Source: CAZNXJ01 sp964577115 | GTDB lineage: Bacteria; Planctomycetota; Planctomycetia; Pirellulales; Pirellulaceae | DNA: 64,000 bases | Assembly: GCA_964577115.1 (NCBI GenBank) | Contig: CAZNXJ010000009.1 | Location: forward strand, 62,001 to 126,000 | Reading direction: 5' to 3' | Part shown: positions 7,011-17,090 of the stretch, piece after piece | Layout of the letters: every line of letters starts with the position of its first letter | Numbering within the stretch: position 1 is the stretch's first letter | Notes under the pieces: generated by a model | Database searches by the model: none | What the model was told of the DNA's origin: nothing | Seen by the model: only the letters and a program-made list of their open reading frames with translations | Translations under genes and position numbers: made by a program

Positions 7011-9572
7011 TCATCTTTTCGCCTTCAACCCCTCGTCTTGGTTTGATTCGGCGACTTCGCGAGGAATAAAGACAGTGTCGCGGTGGAAGCTGAGTAGCGG
7101 AGGGACGTTTAGTAGAGCGATCTCGCCACGCGTCAGCGACATGGTGTGCCAGAGCCGACCGTCCGTGCCGTCGGGAACCGGGACCACGATATAGCCTTTC
7201 CCCTCAGCGCGATCCGCAGGCCCCAGATCGCGGCGGCCGATGCCGGGCACGATCAGGCTCAGCCGCGGGTTGGCCTTCACCACCAACTCTTCGGTACCCC
7301 GCGGCACATAAAAATAGTGCGGGCCACTGTAATCAATCTGAGCGGGATTGAGCGCCGAGGCCTCGAAGACGAACGGGGTTTCCGGCGGTACGGATAGTTC
7401 GCAGTCTCCCATAATTTCGACGCGATACTCTCCCGCCTTGGGAAGTTCGACCGTGAGCTCGTGGAATCCCTCGTTCGGTCGCACCTCGCGCTCGAACAGC
7501 GTTTCGTCGTCATCGAACACTGAAATGCTCACGGGCCTCGACGTCGGCTGCAAAGCCATCCGCACGGCGCTCGCTTCCGACGGAACGAGATAGCCCACGA
7601 GGTTTCCTCGGAATCGGGCAATCCCTTCACGTTCGTCGCGATGGATCCCACTGGGCCCGGCGTCATCGCCGGGGACTTCGACCCGGTCCAAGTGGCGCGA
7701 AAAGGGAACGGTCGGATCGCCGTCCGCGCGGAGCTGTTCCAGCGCCGCACGGAACATCTCGTCGATCTCGGCATCGGAGTGGCTTGGGCCGTATTGCCAA
7801 ATGGGACCACCGGGGCGTTCGGTGTTCATGTAAAAGTCGAGCCGCTTGTCGCGGATCGGCAGGCCATTGCAGAGGCGCCGAGCCAGCGCGTAGTAATGAA
7901 CGATATCGCGGTGCCGAATGCGCCAGGCGTAGTTCATCAGAGGCTCCAGCGCCTCATAGTATTCGTCGCCCCGATTACGGCTCTTCTCCCGTACCAGATC
8001 AAACTCGCGAAACTTCACGACATAGACCAGGTAGGCTTTCAAATCCATGAGCCGATTGCGCACGGCCGGGTCTTCGGTGGCATTCCACGCCTCTTCAAGC
8101 TGCTCGAACAGCGGAATCAAAGCGAACGGCTGGAGCGGCGGTGCCGACTCCATCGTGTCATAAAACCGCCGCATCGGCTCCGCCGCTTCACCAAATGCCA
8201 GTTCGAGAAACTCATCAACCAATGCGCTGACATCGGCTTGCGGGTTCCACATGAGCTGCGCCGCGACATACAGGCCCAGCGTCTGAACGCCCCAGTTGGC
8301 GTTCGTCTCCGCGTTGATCGCGTCGAGCTTTCGTGCGGCGTAATAGGGGATCCATTTCCGGTGGTAACGCACTTGTCCACCGCGCGCTCGGCCGGGCAAT
8401 CCCCAATCCCACGCCTCGACACCGTAGTACTCGCGCAGCCCAATCGCCTCGACTTTATCGGACCACAATTGGACCAGTTCGGGCAACGAATACTCGGTGC
8501 GATTAAAGCCCATCGCGACCTGCACATACACGTTCGGCTCAACGTCGATTGTCGGTGGCAGCCGATGGCTGCTATAGGCATAAAGCCCGACCCATGCGTT
8601 CGGATCTTCGGCACGCAGAGCTCGCGCCACCGCGTTGGCCAGATGAAAGACACGATCGGACGTCGTCCCGAGTTGCTCGCAGTTCGGGCAGTGGCATGTG
8701 CCTTCACCGTCCGATGGATCGACGGAGACCATGAACGCCGCCGTGTTTCGCTTCCGCTCGGCCGCCAGCCGCCGGCGCGCATCCTTCACGACCAGGTTGA
8801 TCAGGTCCGGATTGGTAAAACAAAACTTCCTCGCTTCGATCGGCCGCTCGCTATCGCGCTTACCGTTCGGCAGCAGTGCGTACATCTCGGGGTTGCGCTC
8901 AAACTCGGCCTGATTGCGACGAATGATGCCACCATAGCTATGGCCGGTGCGCATGAGGCTCTTAACGCTCAGCCGATTGGCAATCGCCCAGCGCTCGTAG
9001 TTGTCCATCAAAGGACGGAGGTCATTACCGCTCATCCCGTAGGCGTACCAGACTCGCCGATCGCGCAGCGCCGGCGTTTCGATCGTGTTTAAGGAAACCG
9101 TGAGATCGCGGATCTCGGGAATGATGTGCCATTTGGGAGACGGAGCGAACCAGCGAAAGCCCCAGCGATAGAGGAGATCGGCAACTCCGTGACGAGCGGC
9201 ATCTTCGCACGCGCCCAGAATATAGACGCGATTTGGCTGGGTGATAATCGCGTAGCTCGTCGTGTCCTCCGGTTCATATCCGGCCTGACGGGCAACTTCG
9301 GGCCATGCGTCGGCTCGGGCAATCACCACCGCAGGTTCGTCACCAGCGTGTCTGTCAATGCGAAATACTGCGCCGCTGGCGGCTTTTAGCGAATCGGCGA
9401 GCCAGCGTCCGGCATCTACAAGGACCTCGGGGCCCTCGCCTGCCGAGCCGCGAGTATCAATCACGATGCGGGCGGCCGGTTGGCCCTCGTCAATTAGCGT
9501 GACTTCGCTCCGTGCAGGGCCCGTGATGAGTGTGATCCACGCGAAAGCCAACAGTGCGAATCGAACGGCCAT
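7011..9572 (-). CDS. Secreted DUF4838 protein (glycoside-hydrolase-like)
   Basis: The 853-residue product has a signal peptide (MAVRFALLAFAWITLITGPARS). An N-terminal alpha/beta domain resembles those preceding GH20/GH67-type barrels (RVYILGACEDAARHGVADLLYRWG). The DUF4838 barrel follows at about 280-560, with the signature CHCPNCEQLGTTSDRVFHLAN and NVYVQVAMGFNRTEYS. The C-terminal 200 residues are beta-rich and may bind carbohydrate. A hydrolytic role on polysaccharides is plausible for the family but unproven. The start at 9572 gives the signal peptide and has GAAGGA upstream; the frame is open far beyond it into the divergent gene, which is a composition effect. Confidence 0.85.
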   Translation of the reverse strand: MAVRFALLAFAWITLITGPARSEVTLIDEGQPAARIVIDTRGSAGEGPEVLVDAGRWLADSLKAASGAVFRIDRHAGDEPAVVIARADAWPEVARQAGYEPEDTTSYAIITQPNRVYILGACEDAARHGVADLLYRWGFRWFAPSPKWHIIPEIRDLTVSLNTIETPALRDRRVWYAYGMSGNDLRPLMDNYERWAIANRLSVKSLMRTGHSYGGIIRRNQAEFERNPEMYALLPNGKRDSERPIEARKFCFTNPDLINLVVKDARRRLAAERKRNTAAFMVSVDPSDGEGTCHCPNCEQLGTTSDRVFHLANAVARALRAEDPNAWVGLYAYSSHRLPPTIDVEPNVYVQVAMGFNRTEYSLPELVQLWSDKVEAIGLREYYGVEAWDWGLPGRARGGQVRYHRKWIPYYAARKLDAINAETNANWGVQTLGLYVAAQLMWNPQADVSALVDEFLELAFGEAAEPMRRFYDTMESAPPLQPFALIPLFEQLEEAWNATEDPAVRNRLMDLKAYLVYVVKFREFDLVREKSRNRGDEYYEALEPLMNYAWRIRHRDIVHYYALARRLCNGLPIRDKRLDFYMNTERPGGPIWQYGPSHSDAEIDEMFRAALEQLRADGDPTVPFSRHLDRVEVPGDDAGPSGIHRDEREGIARFRGNLVGYLVPSEASAVRMALQPTSRPVSISVFDDDETLFEREVRPNEGFHELTVELPKAGEYRVEIMGDCELSVPPETPFVFEASALNPAQIDYSGPHYFYVPRGTEELVVKANPRLSLIVPGIGRRDLGPADRAEGKGYIVVPVPDGTDGRLWHTMSLTRGEIALLNVPPLLSFHRDTVFIPREVAESNQDEGLKAKR

Positions 9573-9764
9573 GTGATCACTTCGTCCTTCGTGTGCGGCC
9601 AGAGGGGGCCGAAGGGAAATACTGTACCGCCGATTATACGCGGTTGAGTTCCGGGGAAACCCCGCGCCGGGCTGGAAGGGAGGGAAGGCACGCGTGCCGA
9701 AACAAGAGACGGCCTGTACGGGGGCTCCCACCACGGTTGGGCGGGAGACGATAATCCGGGCGAC

Positions 9765-11354
9765 TTGAACGTTGACTGTTTCAGCCGGTTTCGAAAGTCG
9801 CCTGCCGTGTCCAGCTTTGCCGATCGTGCAAATTCTCATCCGTTGCCGGAGCTCGAACCGTTGGACGAATACAACGGTTTGCTGCTCGACAATGTTCATC
9901 CTTCCGAGTGGCGAAACCCTCGGCCGGTCGGTCGCTACAACCTGCTCGTCATCGGCGCGGGAACGGCGGGGCTGGTGGCGGCGGCCGGAGCCGCGGCGCT
10001 CGGCGCGAAAGTAGCGCTGGTCGAGCGAGCGCTGATGGGCGGCGACTGCCTGAACTTCGGCTGCGTACCCTCCAAGGCCCTGTTGGGCTCTGCCCGTGCC
10101 GTGGCCAATGTCCGAAGGGCCCATGAATACGGCGTTCGCTTGCCCGCGCCGCCGGAAATCGCCTTTGCCGACGTGATGCGGCGCATGCGAAAGCTCCGCG
10201 CAAACATCAGCCCGCATGACTCAGCCGCGCGCTTCCGAGAACTTGGCGTCGACGTGTATCTCGGTCATGCTCGCTTCACGGACAAAGATGCGGTGGTGGT
10301 TGGCGAGCAGGCACTGCGATTTTCCCGCGCGTGTATTGCGACGGGTACTCGCCCTGCCGTGCCCGACATACCGGGGCTCGTCGAGGTGGGCTATCACACC
10401 AATGAAACGATCTTTGGGCTCACCGAGCTCCCCCGCCGGCTGGCCATCATCGGTGCGGGGCCGATCGGGTGCGAGTTGGCGCAGGCGTTTGCGCGCTTCG
10501 GCAGTGAAGTTTCTTTGATCGAATCCGAGCACGGTGTGTTGCCGCGCGAAGAGCCCGACGCGGCCGACATCGTGCGCCGCCGGATGATCGAAGAGGGGGT
10601 GCAGGTCTATTGCTGCGGCAAGGAGCTACGCGCCGAACGGTCGAGCGGTAGCGAAAAGCGTTTGCGCGTCGAATCGCACGATGCGCAGTATGAACTGGTC
10701 GTAGACGAGATTCTGGTGGCAGCCGGGCGCACGCCGAACACCGAGCAGCTCGGGTTGGACGTGGCCGGCATCGAGTGGGATGCGTCAGGTGTCCGCGTGA
10801 ACGACTTCCTACAGACAACGAACTCGCGTGTCTATGCCGCCGGTGATGTGTGCTCGCGATACAAGTTCACCCACGCGGCCGACGCGCTTGCGCGTATCGT
10901 TATTCAGAACGCCCTCTTCTTTGGACGCCGCCGCGCAAGCCAGCTCGTCATTCCCTGGTGTACGTACACCGACCCGGAACTGGCGCACGTAGGGTTGTAT
11001 CCGCACGAGGCGGAAACACAAGGAACCGTTATCGATACGCTCGAAGTCGAACTTGCCAGCGTCGATCGCGCGGTGCTGGATGGCGACACGACGGGTCTGC
11101 TGAAGGTCCATCTCCGCCGCGGAACCGACAAAATTCTCGGAGCGACGCTCGTTGCGCCGCGCGCGGGCGAAATGCTCTCCGCAATTACGCTGGCCATGAC
11201 GAGCGGCATTGGCCTCAAGGCGCTGGGAGAAACGCTACAGCCCTATCCGACGCAGACGGAGATACTCAAGAAAGCCGCCGATGCGTACCAGCGGAGGCGC
11301 CTCACGCCACGGGTAAGCCGCGTCTTGAAGCAGGTGCTGCGGTGGCGGCGGTGA
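9765..11354 (+). CDS. Mercuric-reductase-like FAD/NAD(P) disulfide oxidoreductase
   Basis: Class I flavoprotein disulfide reductase of 529 residues. Visible motifs: an FAD-binding segment (VIGAGTAGLVAAAGAAALGA), the redox pair in GDCLNFGCVPSK, an NAD(P)-binding segment (LAIIGAGPIGCELAQAF), the second FAD motif VYAAGDVCSRY, and a C-terminal dimerisation domain. There is no N-terminal heavy-metal (HMA) domain. The usual C-terminal His-Pro dyad is replaced by YPT (LQPYPTQTE), and no C-terminal Cys pair is present, so true Hg(II) reduction is doubtful. No mer genes are nearby. The start is unsettled: TTG at 9765 or GTG at 9807; both fit, and the first 40 residues are not conserved-looking. Confidence 0.88.
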   Translation: MNVDCFSRFRKSPAVSSFADRANSHPLPELEPLDEYNGLLLDNVHPSEWRNPRPVGRYNLLVIGAGTAGLVAAAGAAALGAKVALVERALMGGDCLNFGCVPSKALLGSARAVANVRRAHEYGVRLPAPPEIAFADVMRRMRKLRANISPHDSAARFRELGVDVYLGHARFTDKDAVVVGEQALRFSRACIATGTRPAVPDIPGLVEVGYHTNETIFGLTELPRRLAIIGAGPIGCELAQAFARFGSEVSLIESEHGVLPREEPDAADIVRRRMIEEGVQVYCCGKELRAERSSGSEKRLRVESHDAQYELVVDEILVAAGRTPNTEQLGLDVAGIEWDASGVRVNDFLQTTNSRVYAAGDVCSRYKFTHAADALARIVIQNALFFGRRRASQLVIPWCTYTDPELAHVGLYPHEAETQGTVIDTLEVELASVDRAVLDGDTTGLLKVHLRRGTDKILGATLVAPRAGEMLSAITLAMTSGIGLKALGETLQPYPTQTEILKKAADAYQRRRLTPRVSRVLKQVLRWRR

Positions 11355-11384
11355 CACCGCCTGCCCCACCCTGCCCCACGCCGT

Positions 11385-11415
11385 GGCGGGCGAGCCGCAT
11401 CGCAGCTCGCCCGCC
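11385..11415. terminator. 11-bp perfect hairpin between convergent genes
   Basis: GGCGGGCGAGC and its exact complement around a 9-nt loop, lying between the ends of the flavoprotein gene and the convergent cadherin-repeat gene. There is no T-tract on either side, so it may be only a transcript-end stem. Confidence 0.4.
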
Positions 11416-11498
11416 GGGCGCTTTAGGCATCGAAGCGAGATGACGAGGACCGGTCTCGCGGACCGAGCGGCCCGCGAGCCGAATAGTATGGCCGGAGA

Positions 11499-14400
11499 CT
11501 AGATGTCCGCAGCCACCTGGATGATCAGGATCTGCTCGACGGTCAGACCTTCCGAATCCGTGGCCCGAATGCGGATCGTGTACGTATCCTTTTCGTCCGC
11601 ATCGAATGTCGTTTCCGTGATGAGCTGATTGCCTTGGATGGAGAAGAGACTGTTGTCGTCGTCGCCCTCACCCGTCGCAAACTCGAACGTGACCGTGTCG
11701 CCGCTGTCCGGATCGAGGGCGGTCAGCACGCCGACCAGGCTGCCGATCGGAGCACTCTCTGCAACAATGTTGTTGCTCAGCTCGATCGGCCCCGGCGCTT
11801 CGTTCACGTCATTGACCGTGATCGTCAGCACCTCCTCGACGAACAAACCATACGGGTCGGTCGATCGCACGCGGATGCTGTAGCTTTCCTGCGTTTCGAA
11901 ATCAACGTCCGAATTGATCCGCAGTTCGTTGCCGACGATCGTGAAGGCCGCGTTATCGAAATCGCCTTCACCGGCTACCAGCGTGTACGTATGCACGTCC
12001 GACGCATTGTCGTCCTCTGTGCTGAACACGCCGACCGTCGTGCCCGGTTCGACGTTCTCGTCCACCGAGGTGTTGTCGAGCATCAATGCGGTCGGGCCGA
12101 CGTTGGTTTCGGTGATTGTGATCGTCAGCACTTCCTCGACGGTCAGGCCTTCGGCGTCCGTGCTGCGGATGCGAATCGAGTAGGTGTCCTTGACCAACAG
12201 GTCGAAGACTTCGGCCGTCTTGAGCTGATTGCCGTCGATGGTGAACGACGCGTTGTCGTCGTCCCCTTCCCCGGCGACCAACTCGTAGGTATGCGTGTCT
12301 TCCGCATCCGGATCCGTGGTCGAGAGGAGACCGACGACGGTGCCGATCGGTTCGTTTTCCGCAACCGACGTGCTGCTGATCTCGATAGCCGTCGGCGCCT
12401 CGTTGACGTTCGACACCGTAATGGTCAGCACCTGTTCGACGGATTCGCCGCCCTGGTCGGTGCTGCGAACGCGGATGCTGTAGGTGTCCTGCGTTTCAAA
12501 GTCGAGTTCCGTAGCGAGCCGCAGTTCGTTGCCCACGATCGTGAACGCGGCATTGTCGGTGTCGCCTTCACCGGCCACGAGCTCGTAGGTGTGCGTATCG
12601 CTCGTATCCGGATCGGTCGTGGACAGCGTGCCTACCGTGTCGCCCACTTCGGCATTTTCTGTGACCGTGTCGTTATCCAGCGCGATAGACGTCGGCGCTT
12701 CATTCAGGTCATTGACCGAGATCGTGATAACTTCCTCGACAAACAACCCGTACCGATCCACGCTGCGAACACGGATGCTGTAGCTGTCCTGCGTTTCGAA
12801 ATCAACGTCCGAGTTGATCCGCAGTTCGTTGCCTTCGATCGTGAAGGCCGCGTTATCGTCGTCGCCTTCGCCAGCCACCAGCCAGTAGGTGTGCGTGTCA
12901 GACGCGTTCGCGTCCGTCGTGTTGAAGACACCCACAACCGTGCCGGCCTCGACGTTCTCGTCGATCGTCGTGTTGCTGAGCTCGACGGCGGTCGGCGCGA
13001 CATTGGCCTCCGTGATCGTAATCGTCAGCACTTGCTCGGTCGTCAGCCCTTCGGCGTCGGTGCTGCGAATACGTACCGAGTACGTATCCTTGGTTCCCTG
13101 GTCGAAGACTTCCGCCGTCTTCAACTGGTTGCCGTCGATCGTAAACGAGGCATTGTCGTCGTCACCTTCGCCGGCGACCAGCTCGTAGGTGTGCGTGTCG
13201 TCGGCATCCGGATCCGTCGTCGATAGGTCACCCACCACGGTGCCGATCGGTTCGTTTTCCGCGACCGTCGTGCTGCTGAGCTCGATGGCCGACGGCTCCT
13301 CGTTGACGTTCGTCACGGTAATTGTCAGCACCTGCTCGACAGATTCGCCTCCCTCATCGGTGCTGCGAACGCGGATGCTGTAGGTGTCCTGCGTCTCGAA
13401 GTCGAGCGCCGAGGCGAGCAGTAGTTCGTTCCCTACCATCGTAAACGCCGCGTTATCATCGTCCCCTTCGCCCGCGACGAGCTCATAGGTGTGCGAATCG
13501 CTCGCGTCAGGATCCGAGGTGGACAGCGTCGCTACCGTGCTCCCCACCTCGGCATCTTCCGGAACCGTGTCCGTATCCAGCGAAACCGCGGTGGGCGCTT
13601 CGTTCAGGTCATTGACCGAGATGGTGATGACCTTCTCGANNNNNNNNNNNNNNNNNNNNNNNNNNNNNNNNNNNNNNNNNNNNNNNNNNNNNNNNNNNNN
13701 NNNNNNNNNNNNNNNNNNNNNNNNNNNNNNNNNNNNNNNACGTGTTGCTCAGCTCGAGGTCGGTCGGTTCCGCGTTGTCGCTCTCAGCGGTGACCGTGAT
13801 CGTCAGCACCTGCTCGACGCTCAGACCCTCGGCGTCTGTGCTACGTACGCGGATCGAGTACGTATCCTTCGTCGCCAGGTCGAAGACCTCGGCCGTCTTC
13901 AGCTGATTGCCGTCGATGGTGAACGCGGCGTTATCATCGTCCCCTTCGCCCGCGACGAGTTCATAGGTATGCGTGTCGCCGGCGTCCGGATCCGTGGTGC
14001 TGAGTTCCCCGACGACCGTTCCTACGGGCTGGTTCTCTTCAACCGTGTCGCTGCTGATATCCACCGCGGTGGGCGCTTCGTTCAGGTCATTGACCGAGAT
14101 GGTGATGACCTTCTCGAAGAAGGCGCCCTGCGAGTCGGTCGTTCGGACGCGGATGCTGTAGCTGTCCTGCGTTTCGAAATCGACATCGCCGTTGGTCCGC
14201 AGTTCGTTGCCCTCGATCGTGAAGGCGGCGTTGTCCGTGTCGCCCTCGCCCGCCACCAAGGTGTAGGTGTGCGTGTCGGAGGCATCGGCGTCCGTCGTGG
14301 TGAAGACACCGACGACCGTGCCGCTTTCAACATTCTCGTCGATGGACGTGTTGCTCAGCTCGAGGTCGGTCGGTTCCGCGTTGTCGCTCTCAGCGGTGAC

Positions 14401-16443
14401 TGTGATCGTCAGCACCTGCTCGATGCTCAGACCGTCCGCGTCCGTACTGCGGACGCGAATGGTGTAGGTGTCCTTCACCGTATGATCGAAGACTTCGGCG
14501 GTCTTGATCTGGTTGCCATCGAGCGTAAACGCATCGTTGTCGTCATCGCCTTCGCCGGCGACCAGCGAATACGTATGTGTATCGTCTGCGTCCGGATCGT
14601 TCGTCGTCAGCTCACCCACGACCGTGCCGATCGGCTGGCCGGAGACCACCGAGCTGCTGCTCAGGTCGATGGCGGTCGGAGCCTCATTGACGTCCGTCAC
14701 GTTGATTACAAGGATCTGCTCGAATGACAAACCGGCAGAATCCGTCGTTCGCACGCGAATGCTGTAGGAGGACTTCGCTTCGAAGTCGAGTGCTCCCGCC
14801 ACGTGCAGTTCGTCACCCGAAATCGTGAACAGAGCGTTATCCGTGTCGCCCTCGCCGGCTACGAGCGTGTAGGTGTGGGTGTCACCCGCATCCGGATCGG
14901 TCGTGGTGAACGAGCCGACTACCGTGCCCGTCTCGGAGTTTTCAGCGACAGTGGAATTATCGAGCTCGATCCCGGTCGGCGCGTTGTTGGCATCGGTGAC
15001 CGAAATCGTGAAAACTCGCTCGATGAACTTGCCCGTCGAGTCGGTTGTGCGGACGCGGATCGTCAGCGTGTCCTTGACCGCCTGGTTGAACTCGGCGGCC
15101 GTTAGCAGCTGGTTGCCGTTGAGCGTGAACGAATCGTTGTCGTCGTCGCCTTCGCCGGAAACGAGCGTATAGACGTGCGTGTCGTTCAGGTCGGGGTCGG
15201 TGGTTGTGAAGGTGCCGACGAGCGTACCCACCGGCTGGCCTTCCTGCACCTGGAGATTCGACAAGCTCAAACCTGTCGGAGCTTGAGCGTCAGGTAGCGC
15301 GGGGAGATTCGGAGTCGGCAGGCCGACAACCGCGCGCAGCACGTCGCTTGCGTCCAGCGGGCTCAGTCCATCGACGCCCGTGACATCGCCGATCACGACG
15401 GGGTCGATGGTGGCATATGCGGCAAAGCCGCTATCCAGTTCCAGACCCGCGCGGGCGATGAGCCGAGCGTCTTCGGCGTCGTAGCGCCGATTCGCATTGG
15501 CGTCGCCGGCGAACGCAATGACGTGCAGACCATCGTCCGCGATGGCCGGCATCGCGCCGGCATTGACTTCAAGGAACGTGATGTCCAGAACATGCGCCGC
15601 ACCGTATGGTGCCTCTTCGGGCACCGACGCCACGAGGTTCACCAGATCGGTTTCATCGCCTTCCAGCTCGGTGAGCGAGAAGAACGCAATGGTCGCTCGT
15701 CCCGGCTCCGTCACGTTGACGATCACCTGACTGCCGTCCGGCGCATCATCGCCCAGCACGGCGTCGGTGATTGTCAGCAGCGACGGATCGTATTCGATCG
15801 TCATTGTGAACGAGGTCATGCCGGCGACATTGCTGAACTGAATGGGCAGACCTTCCGGCAGTTCTTCACCGCTTCCCTGGCCGGGCCCGGCCAGCGCCTG
15901 TGTCGGGCCGCGCGCGATGTCAGGCAAGCTGACGACCAATTGCGGTGAATTCGAGACCTCGAACGTAAACACGAAATCGCCGCCCGGTGTTCCATCGCCC
16001 GATGGCAGCGAGCCGTTGTATTCGCCATCCAGCAGCTCGCCGAGAGCCTGGTCGCGAATAGCGTCCGAGGCGCTGCGCAGCGTCACCGTGTAGGTGTCGT
16101 TCGGCAGAATACCGCCGGTACGCAGAAACGTTAGCCGGCTGCCTTCGACAATGATCGAGCCTTTGACCTCGTTCCCCGAACTGTCACGGAGCGAAACGTC
16201 GGGCTGACCGAACGTCCCGGCTTCGGTGTCATAGAGGTTCAGCGAGCTGGTCTCGATGGCCTCGCTGAAGTCGACGATGAAGCCGCTGTGCGTGGGTGTA
16301 AACGCATCCACCGCGACGGCCAGCACGCGGCGGGATTCCAAAGGTTCGAACCATACACGTCGTGGAGCTCGTGCCGACGAGGGTTTCCCGCGCAGACGTT
16401 TTGTTCGCTTCTTGAAGGTGCGCAACAGTTGGGAGAATCGCAT
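11499..16443 (-). CDS. Giant surface protein: planctomycete export motif, cohesin- and dockerin-like modules, 13 cadherin-like repeats (split by assembly gap)
   Basis: The N-terminus has a basic stretch and FEPLESRRVLA, the planctomycete extracellular signature. A beta-rich region and a cohesin-like domain follow (FTMTIEYDPSLLTI, LVNLVASVPEEAPYG). A dockerin-like pair of Asp loops comes next (GDANANRRYDAEDARLI; GDVTGVDGLSPLDASDVLR). The remainder is about 13 cadherin-like repeats of 100 residues, each with a TTDPDxxDTHTYxLVAGEGD core and closing TITVxxxNEAPT; the Asp-rich motifs suggest Ca2+ binding. It ends in the repeat domain with no anchor. A 100-N gap at 13640-13739 separates two frames. 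The repeat pattern predicts 228 missing bases, which restores one frame of about 1690 residues. I therefore treat it as one intact gene, not a pseudogene. Confidence 0.85.
11500..15260 (-). repeat. Tandem cadherin-like repeat array with 300/600/900-bp periods
   Basis: The basic unit is 300 bp. Downstream of the gap two 900-bp blocks of three unit types lie head to tail (about 12670-13570 and 11770-12670); matching landmarks sit exactly 900 bp apart (12471/13371 and 11871/12771). Upstream of the gap a two-unit type (ending AESDNAEPTDLELSNT) repeats at about 600 bp. The outermost units at each end are the most divergent. Confidence 0.9.
13640..13739. other. Assembly gap (100 N) inside the repeat array
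   Basis: One hundred N, a conventional placeholder length. The 55 bases on the left (13585-13639) are identical to 14063-14117, and the 55 on the right (13740-13794) are identical to 14346-14400. The missing piece therefore corresponds to 14118-14345, that is 228 bases, a multiple of 3 as the frames require. Confidence 0.95.
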
Positions 16444-17090
16444 AAACCATCAAACCCCTGAGTCGTGTTCGGAAATGAATCTCACCGCGACGCGCGTTCC
16501 ATACCTCGGTCAAAACTTAGCCCACGCGGGAGGCCGGAGGGGATCTCCCGCGGCGCGGCTGTCGTTTGTCCGGTAAGTCGAACGTCCATTGCGGGGCGTG
16601 CACTTCTCGGGTTACGGGCCTCCACCGGGAAGCCTCAATTCGAAGCGAACGCTCGGCCCCACCTCAGAAACGGACCACGCGATTTTTCAAGCAACGCTAC
16701 TCTTTTCTTTGGGTACGAATCGCGAGCAAGCATGTCACGCGGGACTTTTTCATCTTCGCGGGCGTCCGAAGTTTTGCAACCGAGATAGCCGGAATCGCCG
16801 ATGAAAGAGAAGCGAAACTCCCGAATGCGCGCGGATTATGCGTCGGAAATGTCGGCGATTTAACGGCTTAAGAGATTGGCGAAGAGGCGTGTCATGGGGG
16901 ATTTGCCGAAGTTTTGCCGGGCGATGTGGCATTTTGTGCCGTATATCGCACTAGATTGAAGAAGAGGGAAGAGGTCCGCCTCCCCCGCGGCGGTTTCGCG
17001 TCAAGGTTCGGCCCAAAAGGCCGTGTGGCCGAAACCCCGTTGGGGGCCCGGCGGGTTCCGAGGACCCATGTACCTTCGGGATACGGCTTC
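16444..17090. other. Gene-free divergent intergenic region
   Basis: About 650 bp between two divergently transcribed export-motif genes. I find no convincing gene or clear promoter. Notable items: the 11-mer CGAAGTTTTGC occurs twice (near 16767 and 16907), and an imperfect hairpin GGTTCGGCC / GGCCGAAACC lies at 17005-17036 in the leader of the rightward gene. Confidence 0.5.

Noticed and set aside
7641..9092. 483-codon plus-strand frame opposite the DUF4838 gene
   Set aside because: High-GC antisense frame; the minus strand has a signal peptide and a recognised domain, this one has neither.
11634..13226. Long plus-strand open frame opposite the cadherin-repeat gene
   Set aside because: It is the periodic antisense of the repeat array, rich in Arg/Val, without ribosome-binding site or domain.
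13609..13640. Apparent frameshift splitting the cadherin-repeat gene into two
   Set aside because: Caused by the arbitrary 100-N placeholder; the repeat-based gap length of 228 restores the frame.
11500..15260. CRISPR-like periodicity
   Set aside because: Units are 300 bp, coding and contiguous with no spacers.
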